DNA of 18,796 nucleotides from CAYUIV01 sp964444925 (GCA_964444925.1 CAYUIV010000012.1:1-18796), one strand, 5' to 3'; positions 1 through 8,620 are shown, counted from the first letter of the stretch. Program-made: numbers and translations. The notes: generated from the letters alone by a model not told the origin.

Positions 1-671
<671 letters not shown>

Positions 672-743
672 TAAGAATCCTACTAACTATTTATAAAATA
701 TACGTATCTAAATTTTGCTTTGCTTATTTAAAAAGCAACCAGT

Positions 744-863
744 TTCCTGGCGACAATAGCGAACGGGAACCACCTGACTCCATTCCGAACTCAGCAGTGA
801 AACCGTTCTGCGCCAATGATAGTACGGGGTATCCCCCGTGTGAAAGTAGGTCATTGCCAGGTT
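744..863 (+). rRNA. rrf: 5S ribosomal RNA
   Basis: This is a ~120-nt 5S rRNA. CCTGGC near the 5' end (746-751) pairs with GCCAGG near the 3' end (856-861). The conserved core ACCTGACTCCATTCCGAACT and the GAAAGTAGG segment are present. It lies directly downstream of 23S in the usual 23S-5S order. The ends are estimated from the terminal helix. A small hairpin GGTTC-GTTTT-GAACC (860-874) overlaps the 3' end but has no T-tract, so it is not a clear terminator. Confidence 0.95.
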
Positions 864-979
864 CGTTTTGAACCATAAACTAAAAAAGCTATCGCTGCAT
901 ACTTCACTGTATTTTTTACGATTAATACAGATTTAAACGTCAAATAGCTGTATCGTAATCCGAAATTCTAGTTCAACTG

Positions 980-2044
980 ATGATCAAGGTTGGTGTTTTA
1001 TACGGAGGTTTTTCTCCAGAGTACGAAATATCGCTTCGTTCTGCTGCAACAATTATGCAGCATTTAGATGCTAATCAGTTTGAAATTATCCCTATTCATA
1101 TTACAAAGAATTCAGAATGGATCATATATGACTCTTCTGTTTTCTCAAAAAATAACAATTTAAAAAAAATAGTCATTTACAAACATTTTCCTCCACAATT
1201 GCCTTGTGACATCGTATTTTCTACACTGCATGGTTTTTTAGGAGAAGATGGTGCTATGCAAGGATTATTAGATATTTTAAATATGCCTTACGTAGGAGCA
1301 GGCGTATTAAGTTCTGCACTTGGAATGGATAAGGGATTAACTAAACAATTAGTACAAAGTCAAAATATTATAGAAGTTATTCCTTCAATACAGTTATATC
1401 AGTACCAATGGTATAGAAAAAAAGAACATTTTCTAGAAAAAATACAATCTTATTTAAAATATCCTGTTTTTGTAAAACCAATGTGTTCTGGTTCCAGTAT
1501 TGGCATTACACATGTTACACAACCTTTTAAAATAGAAGAAGCAATTGCATATGCGTTTCGATATAGTTCTTCTATATTAATAGAACGTGCACTGATTGGG
1601 ATCAGTGAAATTGAAGTTGCTCTTCTCGAGAATGCTGAAGAAGGAAAAAAACCATTGGTAACATTACCTGGTGAAATTATCACAAGTCATCATTTCTATT
1701 CTTATCAAGCAAAATATTTCAGCCAGGAAGGTACCTCTTTAGGCATTCCCGCTTTATTAACGATGGTACAAACCCAATACATACAAGCTATTGCAATAAA
1801 AATCTTTCAATTACTTCAAATAGAAGGAATGGCACGCATTGATTTTTTTCTAGAAAGAAAAACTAACAAGTTTTATTTTAATGAGGTAAATACTCTACCA
1901 GGTTTTACAGAGATAAGTATGTATCCTAAACTTTGGGAAGCATCTGGAAAAAGTATCAGTGATCTTTTGACAGAGTTGATCACATTAGGGATGAAACGTC
2001 ACACACGATTTGCGGCTTTAAAAGAGCAATATCGAAAAACTTAG
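980..2044 (+). CDS. ddl: D-alanine--D-alanine ligase
   Basis: Cytoplasmic ATP-grasp enzyme that joins two D-alanines for the peptidoglycan stem peptide. The 354 residues match the longer Ddl type. Visible motifs: GGFSPEYEISL at 9-19 (E14 aligns with E15 of E. coli DdlB), HGFLGEDGAMQG at 84-95, GMDKGLTK near 115-122, VKP at 165-167 with the ATP-binding GSSIG at 171-175, the omega-loop SYQAKY ending at Y246, ARIDFF at 285-290 and the Mg-binding NEVNTLPG at 301-308. The tyrosine at 246 fits D-Ala-D-Ala rather than the D-Ala-D-Lac specificity of VanA types. No strong ribosome binding site precedes the ATG. It follows the rRNA operon by 116 bp, away from the mur/fts cluster where ddl often sits. 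Its stop overlaps the stop of the convergent gene (TTAG, 2041-2044). Confidence 0.95.
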   Translation: MIKVGVLYGGFSPEYEISLRSAATIMQHLDANQFEIIPIHITKNSEWIIYDSSVFSKNNNLKKIVIYKHFPPQLPCDIVFSTLHGFLGEDGAMQGLLDILNMPYVGAGVLSSALGMDKGLTKQLVQSQNIIEVIPSIQLYQYQWYRKKEHFLEKIQSYLKYPVFVKPMCSGSSIGITHVTQPFKIEEAIAYAFRYSSSILIERALIGISEIEVALLENAEEGKKPLVTLPGEIITSHHFYSYQAKYFSQEGTSLGIPALLTMVQTQYIQAIAIKIFQLLQIEGMARIDFFLERKTNKFYFNEVNTLPGFTEISMYPKLWEASGKSISDLLTELITLGMKRHTRFAALKEQYRKT

Positions 2045-2685
2045 GCATAATTAATGATATTTTTGAAAAAATTATCATCGTCTATTTGTGTAAATTGAAT
2101 TTCTTGAAAGTGTTCGAAAACAGTTTGTAGTGTTACTTTATTTTTTAGCTTTTTTTGTATTGCTTCTATTATCTCACGCATATTTCTATTACGCATTGTC
2201 ATTTCTGATAGTGCATACGCAGCTTTATTTTCATGCATTTCCAGTAAAACAATTAACTCACGCTTATAAAGTGCTTTTTGAAAATATTTATCCAATGTAA
2301 GGTAGTTAGAGAATGTAGCAAGTGCTTTTTTTGTATCTTTATAAAACCCTACATAAAGATGCATCAAATATAAAAGATTTAAATAGTTCGTGAAATCTAG
2401 GAAAAACGCACCCTCTGCAACTTTTGTATTAGATATACCGTGTAGTGTTGACGTTAATACTTTATAAGCACGAATATATCCTTCTTGATCAAGAAGGATA
2501 TGAAAAGCATTTTGCTGTTTTTGTATAGTAGAGCTTTTGTTTTTAGAATTTAACAGAGCTAAACATTGTTTAGCACGAGAGTTATTCTCTGTCATTTTTG
2601 TATCAACCCATATTTCTTTATCAAAAGAAAAAATGGCACCTTGAAACGCTTTGCCAAGAAATGTCTTAAATGTATTACGTGACAT
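2041..2685 (-). CDS. Hypothetical protein, helical, unknown function
   Basis: The 214-residue product is not recognised. It has no signal peptide and no clear membrane segment. The N-terminal ~50 residues are polar and lysine-rich. Residues ~95-170 are leucine/tyrosine/alanine-rich with helix-like spacing (for example YLNLLYLMHLYVGFYKDTKK, then ALATFSNYL and ALYKRELIVLLEMHENKAAY), which could be a TPR-like helical hairpin array, but no consensus repeat is clear. The C-terminus is acidic-aromatic (QIDDDNFF). It is convergent with ddl and overlaps it by 4 nt. About 270 bp without a gene separates it from ispB, so it probably has its own promoter; I saw no convincing one. Base composition matches its neighbours. 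The unbroken frame and the tight convergent packing suggest a real gene. Confidence 0.65.
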   Translation of the reverse strand: MSRNTFKTFLGKAFQGAIFSFDKEIWVDTKMTENNSRAKQCLALLNSKNKSSTIQKQQNAFHILLDQEGYIRAYKVLTSTLHGISNTKVAEGAFFLDFTNYLNLLYLMHLYVGFYKDTKKALATFSNYLTLDKYFQKALYKRELIVLLEMHENKAAYALSEMTMRNRNMREIIEAIQKKLKNKVTLQTVFEHFQEIQFTQIDDDNFFKNIINYA

Positions 2686-2955
2686 AATATGATAACTACA
2701 GAAAAAGCAAGAATCTTTGAGACAATAATTTGATGAAAAAGGATATTATTTATGCCATCAGTTTAGTTTTACATCAACTGAATTTTTGCGACATATAATA
2801 TGTAGTCAGTTTTTTAAAATTTAGATTGAAAAAATCATATTAGTTTTTTTGGTGTTAAAGATCAACATGCGTACAAAGCAACACTAAAATATTTATTTTA
2901 AAACTTACATATAGTAATGATCGCAAGTGTCAATAAATTCTTTAATATAGAATTG

Positions 2956-3924
2956 TCAATGAGTTCGTTTAACTGCAAATTTACTGAGTGCACGCAATGC
3001 ATTTTGATAGCGAGAAGCGGGCAATCGGTCTATGTATTTGATTGCTTTTTCAGCATAGTGTTCAGAAATACGGTAAGTGTAATCAATTGCATGCGTTGCT
3101 TCTATAATAGGCATAACGGTTGAAAGACTATCTGCACTGTTTTTTTGTACGGCTTTTTCAATTTGAAGTCTTTGTTCTGAATTACTATTTTTTATAGCAT
3201 ACACTAAAGGAAAAGTAATTTTTCCTTCTGCTAAATCATCGCCTTGATTTTTTCCAAATGCTTCGTTTTGAACAGTATAATCTAATGCATCATCTGCCAG
3301 TTGAAATGCTATACCAAATGACAAACCGTAGTTATACATCGTTTCTGAAATATCTACAGAATCATTTTTCAATAAACTTCCTTGCATTGCCGCCGCTGCA
3401 AATAATTGTCCCGTTTTAGCACGGATGACTTCTAAGCATTCTGCTTCAGTAATATGAATATTATACTGATGTGTCAACTGTAGCACTTCTCCTGCTGCCA
3501 TCTTGTTTGTCACATGTGCAAGTTTTTCTAAAACGGCAAAGCATTTTGTTTGTACCATGAGTTCAAATGCCTTGGAATATAAAAAATCACCAACTAGAAT
3601 GGGTGCTGCGTTTCCCCAAATTTTATTTGCTGTAGGACAATTTCTTCGAAGACTTGAATTGTCAACGACGTCATCGTGAAGTAATGTAGCGATATGAATC
3701 AATTCTAAAACAGCAGCTAAAGTAATATGCGCTTTTCCAACATATCCCACTGCTTTTGCACTGAGCAAAACCAGTAAAGGTCTTAATCTTTTCCCACCTT
3801 TTGAAACAAGATGCTGACTAATCGTAGGAATAAGGTCTACTTTTGAATAAAGTGATTCGTTAACAATCATATCGACTTGCTTTAGCTCTTGATCGACAAG
3901 TATGTAAATTTCTTGTAGATTCAT
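2956..3924 (-). CDS. ispB: Octaprenyl diphosphate synthase (trans-polyprenyl synthase)
   Basis: Cytoplasmic enzyme that extends farnesyl diphosphate with isopentenyl diphosphate to make the polyprenyl tail of ubiquinone. From MNLQEIYILV the protein is 322 residues, matching IspB (~323). Motifs: GGKRLRPLL at 43-51, first aspartate-rich motif LLHDDVVD (D84, D85, D88), KTGQLF around 170-175, second aspartate-rich motif LADDALD (D211, D212, D215). The open frame extends 20 codons upstream into minC; I chose the ATG at 3922-3924 because it starts 14 nt after the minC stop and fits family length. Side-chain length (C40 or other) cannot be read reliably here. It is the last gene of a regulator-minC-ispB run. 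No convincing terminator follows. Confidence 0.93.
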   Translation of the reverse strand: MNLQEIYILVDQELKQVDMIVNESLYSKVDLIPTISQHLVSKGGKRLRPLLVLLSAKAVGYVGKAHITLAAVLELIHIATLLHDDVVDNSSLRRNCPTANKIWGNAAPILVGDFLYSKAFELMVQTKCFAVLEKLAHVTNKMAAGEVLQLTHQYNIHITEAECLEVIRAKTGQLFAAAAMQGSLLKNDSVDISETMYNYGLSFGIAFQLADDALDYTVQNEAFGKNQGDDLAEGKITFPLVYAIKNSNSEQRLQIEKAVQKNSADSLSTVMPIIEATHAIDYTYRISEHYAEKAIKYIDRLPASRYQNALRALSKFAVKRTH

Positions 3925-3938
3925 ATAACAGTTATTAA

Positions 3939-4616
3939 TTAAATAGTACCTATTTTTAATTGTTCTTTTTCTAGATAAAAACAATAAAGTGTTGATGGTT
4001 TTTCCTCTTCTCTAAAATCTTCGTATAACCAGTAATGTCCTGCAATTGCAACAAGTTCCGCAGCAATATAACGACAGAAAATACGTGCTTCTTTGTTACC
4101 AGTCACACCTGCCAAAGCACGGCCTGATAATTTACCATAGACATGAATATTGCCCTCTGACAAAATTTCAGCACCGGCACTTACAGACCCTAAGATAACA
4201 ATGTCGCCTGATGCATAGATTTGTTGTCCCGAACGAACAGTTTCTTGAATAATTTTTGTAGAGGTAAAGGAATGATTCTGATCCTTGTAATTGCAAAGAC
4301 TATGACTATTTTGCTTTGAAAAATAGAAAAGGTGTAATGCTTTAATTGCCGACATTTGGCCTTCAATATTACCTTGAATACCAATGGGTGAAAGACCATA
4401 ATGACATAAGCATTCATAAATTTTTTTTAGATCGAAAGTCGCGCTTAGTTGAGGTAGTTGTATATCTATAATAACAGGTGTATTTTTGAAAAAATCTGGC
4501 GTTTGTAAACGCAAACTTTGTAGCTGTGTTTCAATTTTTTGCAAATTATTTTCATGAATTTGTAAAACGGTGATCGTATAAAAACTTGCTTTCAGTTTTA
4601 AACTTGTTGATTCCAT
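3939..4616 (-). CDS. minC: Septum site-determining protein MinC
   Basis: Inhibitor of FtsZ assembly that keeps the division septum off the poles; it acts at the membrane with MinD. The 225 residues show both MinC parts: an N-terminal FtsZ-inhibiting domain (about 5-100, with VIIDIQLPQL and GLSPIGIQG) and a C-terminal right-handed beta-helix (about 122-195) with the MinD-binding VRSGQQIYA at 127-135, VSAGAEILSEGNIHVYG, GRALAG and the IFC...AELVAIAG segment. The linker (101-121) is short and polar. minD and minE are not adjacent, unlike the common minCDE operon; here the neighbours are a response regulator upstream (14 nt gap) and ispB downstream (14 nt gap). Close spacing suggests one transcript. 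Confidence 0.93.
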   Translation of the reverse strand: MESTSLKLKASFYTITVLQIHENNLQKIETQLQSLRLQTPDFFKNTPVIIDIQLPQLSATFDLKKIYECLCHYGLSPIGIQGNIEGQMSAIKALHLFYFSKQNSHSLCNYKDQNHSFTSTKIIQETVRSGQQIYASGDIVILGSVSAGAEILSEGNIHVYGKLSGRALAGVTGNKEARIFCRYIAAELVAIAGHYWLYEDFREEEKPSTLYCFYLEKEQLKIGTI

Positions 4617-4630
4617 AAAATTATCTTGTA

Positions 4631-5302
4631 TTAGTTTTTTCTATCAATCTCTACGGCATACCCTACACCACGGATTGTTCGAATAAAAAGACTCGTTAAT
4701 TTTTTTCTCAAATTGTGCATATGTACCTCTAAAGTATTGCTATCGATTTCTGCTTTCCAGCCATATAAACACTGCAGTAATATTTCCCGAGAGACAACTT
4801 TTCCCACATTTTCCAATAATTTTTGCAGTAATGAAAATTCACGTCTTGATATAGAAATAGGTTTTCCTAATACAGTCACTTTTAAAATAGTAGGATCAAC
4901 AATTATATCCCGGTATACAAGATGAGGCTGAGCTTGACCTGTGGTAAAACGACGATGTAATGCTTGTATTTTAGCAGATAATTCTTCTGGATGAGGTAGA
5001 GGATTAATGCAGTCATCTGCCCCACTATTTAAAGCTTCTACCCGTTTTTTTGCAGAATCGTGAGCCATCAATACAATAATAGGTGCCTTGTATCCTCTTT
5101 GACGTAATACTTTTAGCGCTTTTAAACTCGAAAGATTACATGCTGTATCGTCTAATAAAATTGCTTCAAAAGTTTCATGTTTTATAAATGAGTAATTAAT
5201 TTTCTCTGTATTTAGACAGTCGATTACGTAATTATATTGCTTTAAATCTTCACAAATTTTTTTTCTTAAAGCAGTATTGTTTTCAACAAGTAAAATACGC
5301 AT
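4631..5302 (-). CDS. OmpR-family response regulator with degenerate receiver
   Basis: DNA-binding regulator of 223 residues from MRILLVENN. The N-terminal receiver (1-115) is followed by a winged-helix effector domain (about 130-219) with intact family features: ISRREFSLLQKLL, VVSREILLQCLYGW, LEVHMHNLRKKL and IRTIRGVGYAVE. The receiver has the overall fold pattern and keeps the likely phosphoacceptor D51 (AILLDD). It has N8 where family members have the second metal-binding acid, M79 where Thr/Ser is needed, and N100 in place of the invariant Lys before Pro. No histidine kinase is adjacent. It may work without phosphorylation. The frame could start 11 codons earlier; the ATG at 5300-5302 gives the canonical MRILLVE start. 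It lies upstream of minC, in a separate promoter segment from the dsbB-like gene. Confidence 0.88.
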   Translation of the reverse strand: MRILLVENNTALRKKICEDLKQYNYVIDCLNTEKINYSFIKHETFEAILLDDTACNLSSLKALKVLRQRGYKAPIIVLMAHDSAKKRVEALNSGADDCINPLPHPEELSAKIQALHRRFTTGQAQPHLVYRDIIVDPTILKVTVLGKPISISRREFSLLQKLLENVGKVVSREILLQCLYGWKAEIDSNTLEVHMHNLRKKLTSLFIRTIRGVGYAVEIDRKN

Positions 5303-5338
5303 AGTGTTATAGTAATAAAAATCAAGTGCAAACACCTG

Positions 5339-5374
5339 TTACCCTTTTATTCATTAAATAGGGTAAAGTGTCAA
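5339..5374 (-). promoter_or_regulatory. Promoter of the regulator-minC-ispB run with an inverted repeat
   Basis: On the minus strand a perfect -35 TTGACA (5369-5374) is followed after 17 bp by AATAAA (5346-5351), which shares the central ATAA with the -10 consensus. A 7-bp inverted repeat, TTACCCT and AGGGTAA (5339-5345 and 5360-5366), has one arm inside the spacer and one just past the -10. Arm centres are 21 bp apart, two helical turns, as expected for a dimeric repressor site. The promoter call is by pattern only. Confidence 0.5.
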
Positions 5375-5422
5375 TAAAAAAATATGCGTCACTTGCAAAC
5401 CATGCAGTATCCATCAAAAATT

Positions 5423-5860
5423 TCATTTTTTAGGTGACGTGTTTTCAAGCAAATATACAAAATAAATATTGATGAGTGAAAGTAAAGTTAATAGCGTGAA
5501 CAAGATAATAGTCCACACTCCTAAATGAAAGGGGCCAAAAAATGGAAATTGATGACAAGGTGTATTTTTTTTACAGCCTGATACAAAATTTTTGAAAAGT
5601 GACAATACTAAAGGTTGTTTAAATAATACATAAGACACACTTTCTAGAGTACCGCAAACAGAAAGCATCAATTGCAAACTCAGTGTTATAGCATGAGTTT
5701 TGCTAAAAATATCACATAATAAAACGACACTGATCATTATGAGTAGTCTACGCATAGCCGTACAAAATGCACATGCTATTGTAAATTGGTTAAGTTGTGT
5801 CACTGCCAAAGCAAATAGAATAAATGCTAAACTTAGCGTTGAAACCTTATTTTGTTTCAT
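5423..5860 (-). CDS. dsbB: DsbB-like disulfide bond formation membrane protein
   Basis: Probable inner-membrane protein that reoxidises a periplasmic DsbA-type thiol oxidase and passes electrons to quinone. From MKQNKVSTLS it is 145 residues with four hydrophobic segments (about 7-23, 37-52, 60-80, 114-137). Just after segment one is CAFC at 30-33 followed by TAMRR, like the CxxC-x3-R pattern of DsbB. A second cysteine pair, C96 and C102 (GCKKNTPC), lies in the loop before the last segment, as expected for the second DsbB redox pair though closer together than in E. coli. The start chosen overlaps gpsA by 14 nt; upstream ATG codons would overlap it more. DsbB families are divergent, so the family call is moderately sure. 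The secretin in the same run has two cysteines that could be its client. Confidence 0.72.
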   Translation of the reverse strand: MKQNKVSTLSLAFILFALAVTQLNQFTIACAFCTAMRRLLIMISVVLLCDIFSKTHAITLSLQLMLSVCGTLESVSYVLFKQPLVLSLFKNFVSGCKKNTPCHQFPFFGPFHLGVWTIILFTLLTLLSLINIYFVYLLENTSPKK

Positions 5861-6881
5861 CTTTGCATGGGTAACATGTATTTTTTTGATAAAAAAATTG
5901 TAATAACTCATATATTGTCTCTTTGATAGGCGCATTTTCGAATAAAATAGCATGGGCTGCTTGACAGATGGGTAGATGGAAAGTGTGTTTTTGAGAGAGT
6001 AAATGAAAAGACTTAGTGTTTAGCAAGCCTTCTGATAATACGGTCAATCTTTGATCTTTAGGTATTTGTAGTGTCTTGCCAATCAATACTCCAAGAGAGC
6101 GATTTCGGGATTTTGCATTAGTACAAGTGAGTATTAAATCGCCTATGCCAGCAATATGTGTACCTGTTTGAATATGACCGCCAAATAACTTAATTAATCG
6201 TTGCATCTCGTGTAAACCATAGGTGGTGAAAGCCGCTTGAATATTACTACCAAAACCTAATCCCTCCAAAATACCGATAATAATTGCAATAGAATTTTTG
6301 TAGGCACCGCCAATTGAAACACCGACTACATCATTACTAGGTAAAATATTAAAAAAAGCTGTATCAAAACGCTTCTTTAAATTTTCTAGGAAAAAAATGT
6401 CATTTGATGCAATACAAACCACTGTTGGCTGCATTTGCGCAACCTCTTGTGCAAAGCTTGGACCACCCATTACTGCATAAGTTAGGTTTGGTAGGGAAGA
6501 TTCGACTAGATCAGATAATAATAGTTGGGTATGTGGATCTATCCCTTTCGCTACCCATAACAATCTTGAGTGAGGCTGAGTATAGGTTTTAAGTTGATTT
6601 AAGAGAGATTGAAATTGATGACTTGGAACAGCAATTAATATATCTTGTACATCTTGCAAAGTATTTTTTAGATTTGCAGAGCAGTAAATGGTGGAACTTA
6701 ATCGATACCCAGGTAGATAATCTTCGTTGATACGCGTACGTTGCATCCGTTGCATCAACTCAGATGAGCGACCCCATAAACGGATATTTTGTTCCTTCCG
6801 ACCAAGGTGAATCGCAATCGCTGTGCCCCAAGTGCCGGCTCCAAGTATTGCAAAAGGAGCATGGAAAGAATTTATCTTCAT
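5847..6881 (-). CDS. gpsA: Glycerol-3-phosphate dehydrogenase [NAD(P)+]
   Basis: Cytoplasmic enzyme that reduces dihydroxyacetone phosphate to sn-glycerol 3-phosphate, the backbone of phospholipids. The 344 residues show the NAD(P)-binding GAGTWGTA at 14-21, VAKGI near 110-114, GGPSFA at 139-144, the catalytic lysine in GGAYKN (K195), GIGDLILTC at 245-253 and the substrate-phosphate-binding SRNRSLG at 258-264. It is slightly longer than the usual ~335 residues because of a short polar tail with two cysteines, and that tail overlaps the start of the dsbB-like gene. It begins 3 nt after the secretin gene stop, so co-transcription is very likely. The pairing of gpsA with a pilus/competence secretin is unusual. 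Confidence 0.95.
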   Translation of the reverse strand: MKINSFHAPFAILGAGTWGTAIAIHLGRKEQNIRLWGRSSELMQRMQRTRINEDYLPGYRLSSTIYCSANLKNTLQDVQDILIAVPSHQFQSLLNQLKTYTQPHSRLLWVAKGIDPHTQLLLSDLVESSLPNLTYAVMGGPSFAQEVAQMQPTVVCIASNDIFFLENLKKRFDTAFFNILPSNDVVGVSIGGAYKNSIAIIIGILEGLGFGSNIQAAFTTYGLHEMQRLIKLFGGHIQTGTHIAGIGDLILTCTNAKSRNRSLGVLIGKTLQIPKDQRLTVLSEGLLNTKSFHLLSQKHTFHLPICQAAHAILFENAPIKETIYELLQFFYQKNTCYPCKDETK

Positions 6882-6884
6882 TAC

Positions 6885-8174
6885 TTAGTTATTTCGTATG
6901 ATATGAGGTGTTACAAAAATCATCAGCTCATGTATTGCCTCTTCTTGATGATACTTCCTAAAGAAAAATTTTAAAATAGGTATTTTTCCTAGCAAGGGAG
7001 TACGTTGTATTTTTTCTTCTTTTGTAGTGACATATACTCCTCCTAATACAACAGTCTCACCTGATTTAATACCTACTTTCGTCTGTAATGTTTGTGTGTC
7101 AATTGCAAGACCTGCTTGTGACTGCATGGTGCTTGGCTTATCGTGATTTATATCTAGATTTAAAAAAAGCCGATTCTCAGAAGTAACTTCAGGTGTGACT
7201 TTTAAACTTAATACAGCTTTTTTAAATGAAAGACTGGTGTTGCCATATCTGCTTTTTTCTTGATACGATAATTCAAAACCCGTTGCAATCGTTGCGGTGT
7301 TACGATTTGTTGTCATAAGATGTGGTTTAGCAATCACTTGTATCTTTCCTTCACTTTCCATAGCAGATAATTCTAAATCTAGTATTTGACTCAATCCTTT
7401 CCCAATCAGTGGTATATTCAAACTCATTGAATTTTCCAAAAGAGGTAAATCAATGTTCAGTATTGGGTGAAGTGATCTAGAAGCAGTATGATCATTCTCT
7501 CTTACATTGGTTGTACTTTGAAGCGTTTGACTGTCTTCTAACGCTTGCGTCTCTTGTTGTAGAGGTTGTAGTTTAAGATGGCTACCCAGTTTATGACTGA
7601 AATTACGATTGACACTGACAATCCTTGCTTCAATTAAAACTTGTTCGATAGGTTGATCAAAAGCTTGTATCAAGCTTTTCATACGCTGTACACGTTCTGG
7701 TGTATCTTGCATCCACAAACGATTACTACATTCATCAACGCTAAAAACGTTTTCTAAAGGCTGCTGCTTGCCATGATGATGTAAGAAAAGTTTCACAATA
7801 TCTTTTGCAGAACGATGCTGTAGCTTAAAGCAGGTTGTTTCTAAAAATTTTGATTCTTTTTCAGAAAGATTTTCGCCTTTTTTGATTACCCATGTTTTGC
7901 CAATTAATTGTTTAACTAAACCTTGCGTACGTAAGATTGTATCAATAGACTCTTCAACGGTCATCTTTTTAAGATGTAATGTCAGTTTTCCTTGTACTGT
8001 ATTATCAAGTACTAAGTTAAACGGTGTATATTTCGCAAGAATATGTAATGCTTGACGTACTTCAATTCCTTGTAATTCCAATGCAATATGTTGAGGGTAA
8101 CTTTTAGCACTGTTTTCAGCTAATACTCGTGCGACTATTGTGCATAGAAAAACTACAATTCGAAGACCTTTCAT
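6885..8174 (-). CDS. pilQ: Outer-membrane secretin, PilQ/HofQ (ComE) type
   Basis: Gated outer-membrane channel for type IV pili or DNA uptake. The 429 residues start with a signal peptide (MKGLRIVVFL to about VLA at 17-19), then an N0/STN-like domain (about 30-98), an N1 domain (about 112-195, with AKDIVKLF, NRLWMQDTPERV, IEQVLIEARIVSV), a short polar insert (about 200-235) and the secretin barrel domain to the end with SGETVVLGGV, TPLLGKIPILKFFFRK and LMIFVTPHII. AMIN domains and extra N1 repeats are absent, so the length resembles HofQ/ComE rather than full PilQ. The mature part has exactly two cysteines, C115 and C149. The ATG overlaps the upstream stop by one nt (TAATG). No assembly ATPase or pilin gene is visible in the window. 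Confidence 0.9.
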   Translation of the reverse strand: MKGLRIVVFLCTIVARVLAENSAKSYPQHIALELQGIEVRQALHILAKYTPFNLVLDNTVQGKLTLHLKKMTVEESIDTILRTQGLVKQLIGKTWVIKKGENLSEKESKFLETTCFKLQHRSAKDIVKLFLHHHGKQQPLENVFSVDECSNRLWMQDTPERVQRMKSLIQAFDQPIEQVLIEARIVSVNRNFSHKLGSHLKLQPLQQETQALEDSQTLQSTTNVRENDHTASRSLHPILNIDLPLLENSMSLNIPLIGKGLSQILDLELSAMESEGKIQVIAKPHLMTTNRNTATIATGFELSYQEKSRYGNTSLSFKKAVLSLKVTPEVTSENRLFLNLDINHDKPSTMQSQAGLAIDTQTLQTKVGIKSGETVVLGGVYVTTKEEKIQRTPLLGKIPILKFFFRKYHQEEAIHELMIFVTPHIIRNN

Positions 8175-8620
8175 TAAAGCGCATCATAAGAAAGGGGGAT
8201 GATAATGGGAGTCGCTTCATCATGTAGCAGTTGTAGCTTAATACAGTTTGTTGTAATGTGCACAACTTGATAGTTTTCTTTTCCAAGAAAGTCTTCATGT
8301 TGAACGGTGCGTGCAGAGCCATTGGGTAATTGTACAATGGCCATTAGTTTTGGTTGATGACTTTCATCATACGTTGTAAGGGACCCAATCATTTTAATCA
8401 TACGCACTGAATACTGACTTTCAGGTAGAGGCGTAAAAGCGCGTTTTAACGTATTGTGATGTGTTTCAGATACAATCACTGTATCTTTTCTAATGTAACG
8501 TTGAAATGCTTGGTATAGTAAAAAAGTTAAACTGAGTACAAAAAGTGAAAGCAACATTACCATTGCTACTTTTTTATAGTCTATCTTCTTATGCTTTGGC
8601 AGCAAGTTAATTTGTTGCAT
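8174..8620 (-). CDS. pilP: PilN-tail / PilP-domain hybrid, inner-membrane pilus alignment protein
   Basis: The 148-residue protein starts with MQQINLLPKHKK, which resembles the cytoplasmic INLLP motif by which PilN binds PilM. A single membrane segment follows (about 19-37). The periplasmic part (about 65-132) resembles the C-terminal domain of PilP, which contacts the secretin: MIKMIGSL at 74-81, a strand pair around MAIVQLPNGSARTV, then FLGKENYQVVHITTNCIKL. There is no lipoprotein signal of normal PilP and no room for the PilN/PilO ferredoxin-like domains. The gene sits directly before the secretin, where pilP normally is, with a 1-nt overlap. It may be a compact linker in a reduced pilMNOPQ system. 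The similarity is by eye; the PilP part is clearer than the PilN part. HofP/HofN-like proteins are an alternative reading. Confidence 0.65.
   Translation of the reverse strand: MQQINLLPKHKKIDYKKVAMVMLLSLFVLSLTFLLYQAFQRYIRKDTVIVSETHHNTLKRAFTPLPESQYSVRMIKMIGSLTTYDESHQPKLMAIVQLPNGSARTVQHEDFLGKENYQVVHITTNCIKLQLLHDEATPIIIPLSYDAL

Noticed and set aside
907..930. Inverted repeat CTGTATT/AATACAG after 5S as a terminator
   Set aside because: The stem is AT-rich and no T-tract follows, so it does not qualify as a rho-independent terminator.
2917..3123. Plus-strand open frame of 68 codons opposite the ispB end
   Set aside because: It is a shadow of ispB on the other strand with no ribosome binding site or family match.
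8116..8337. Minus-strand open frame overlapping the pilNP/pilQ junction
   Set aside because: It lies in another frame over two well-supported genes and has no recognisable product.
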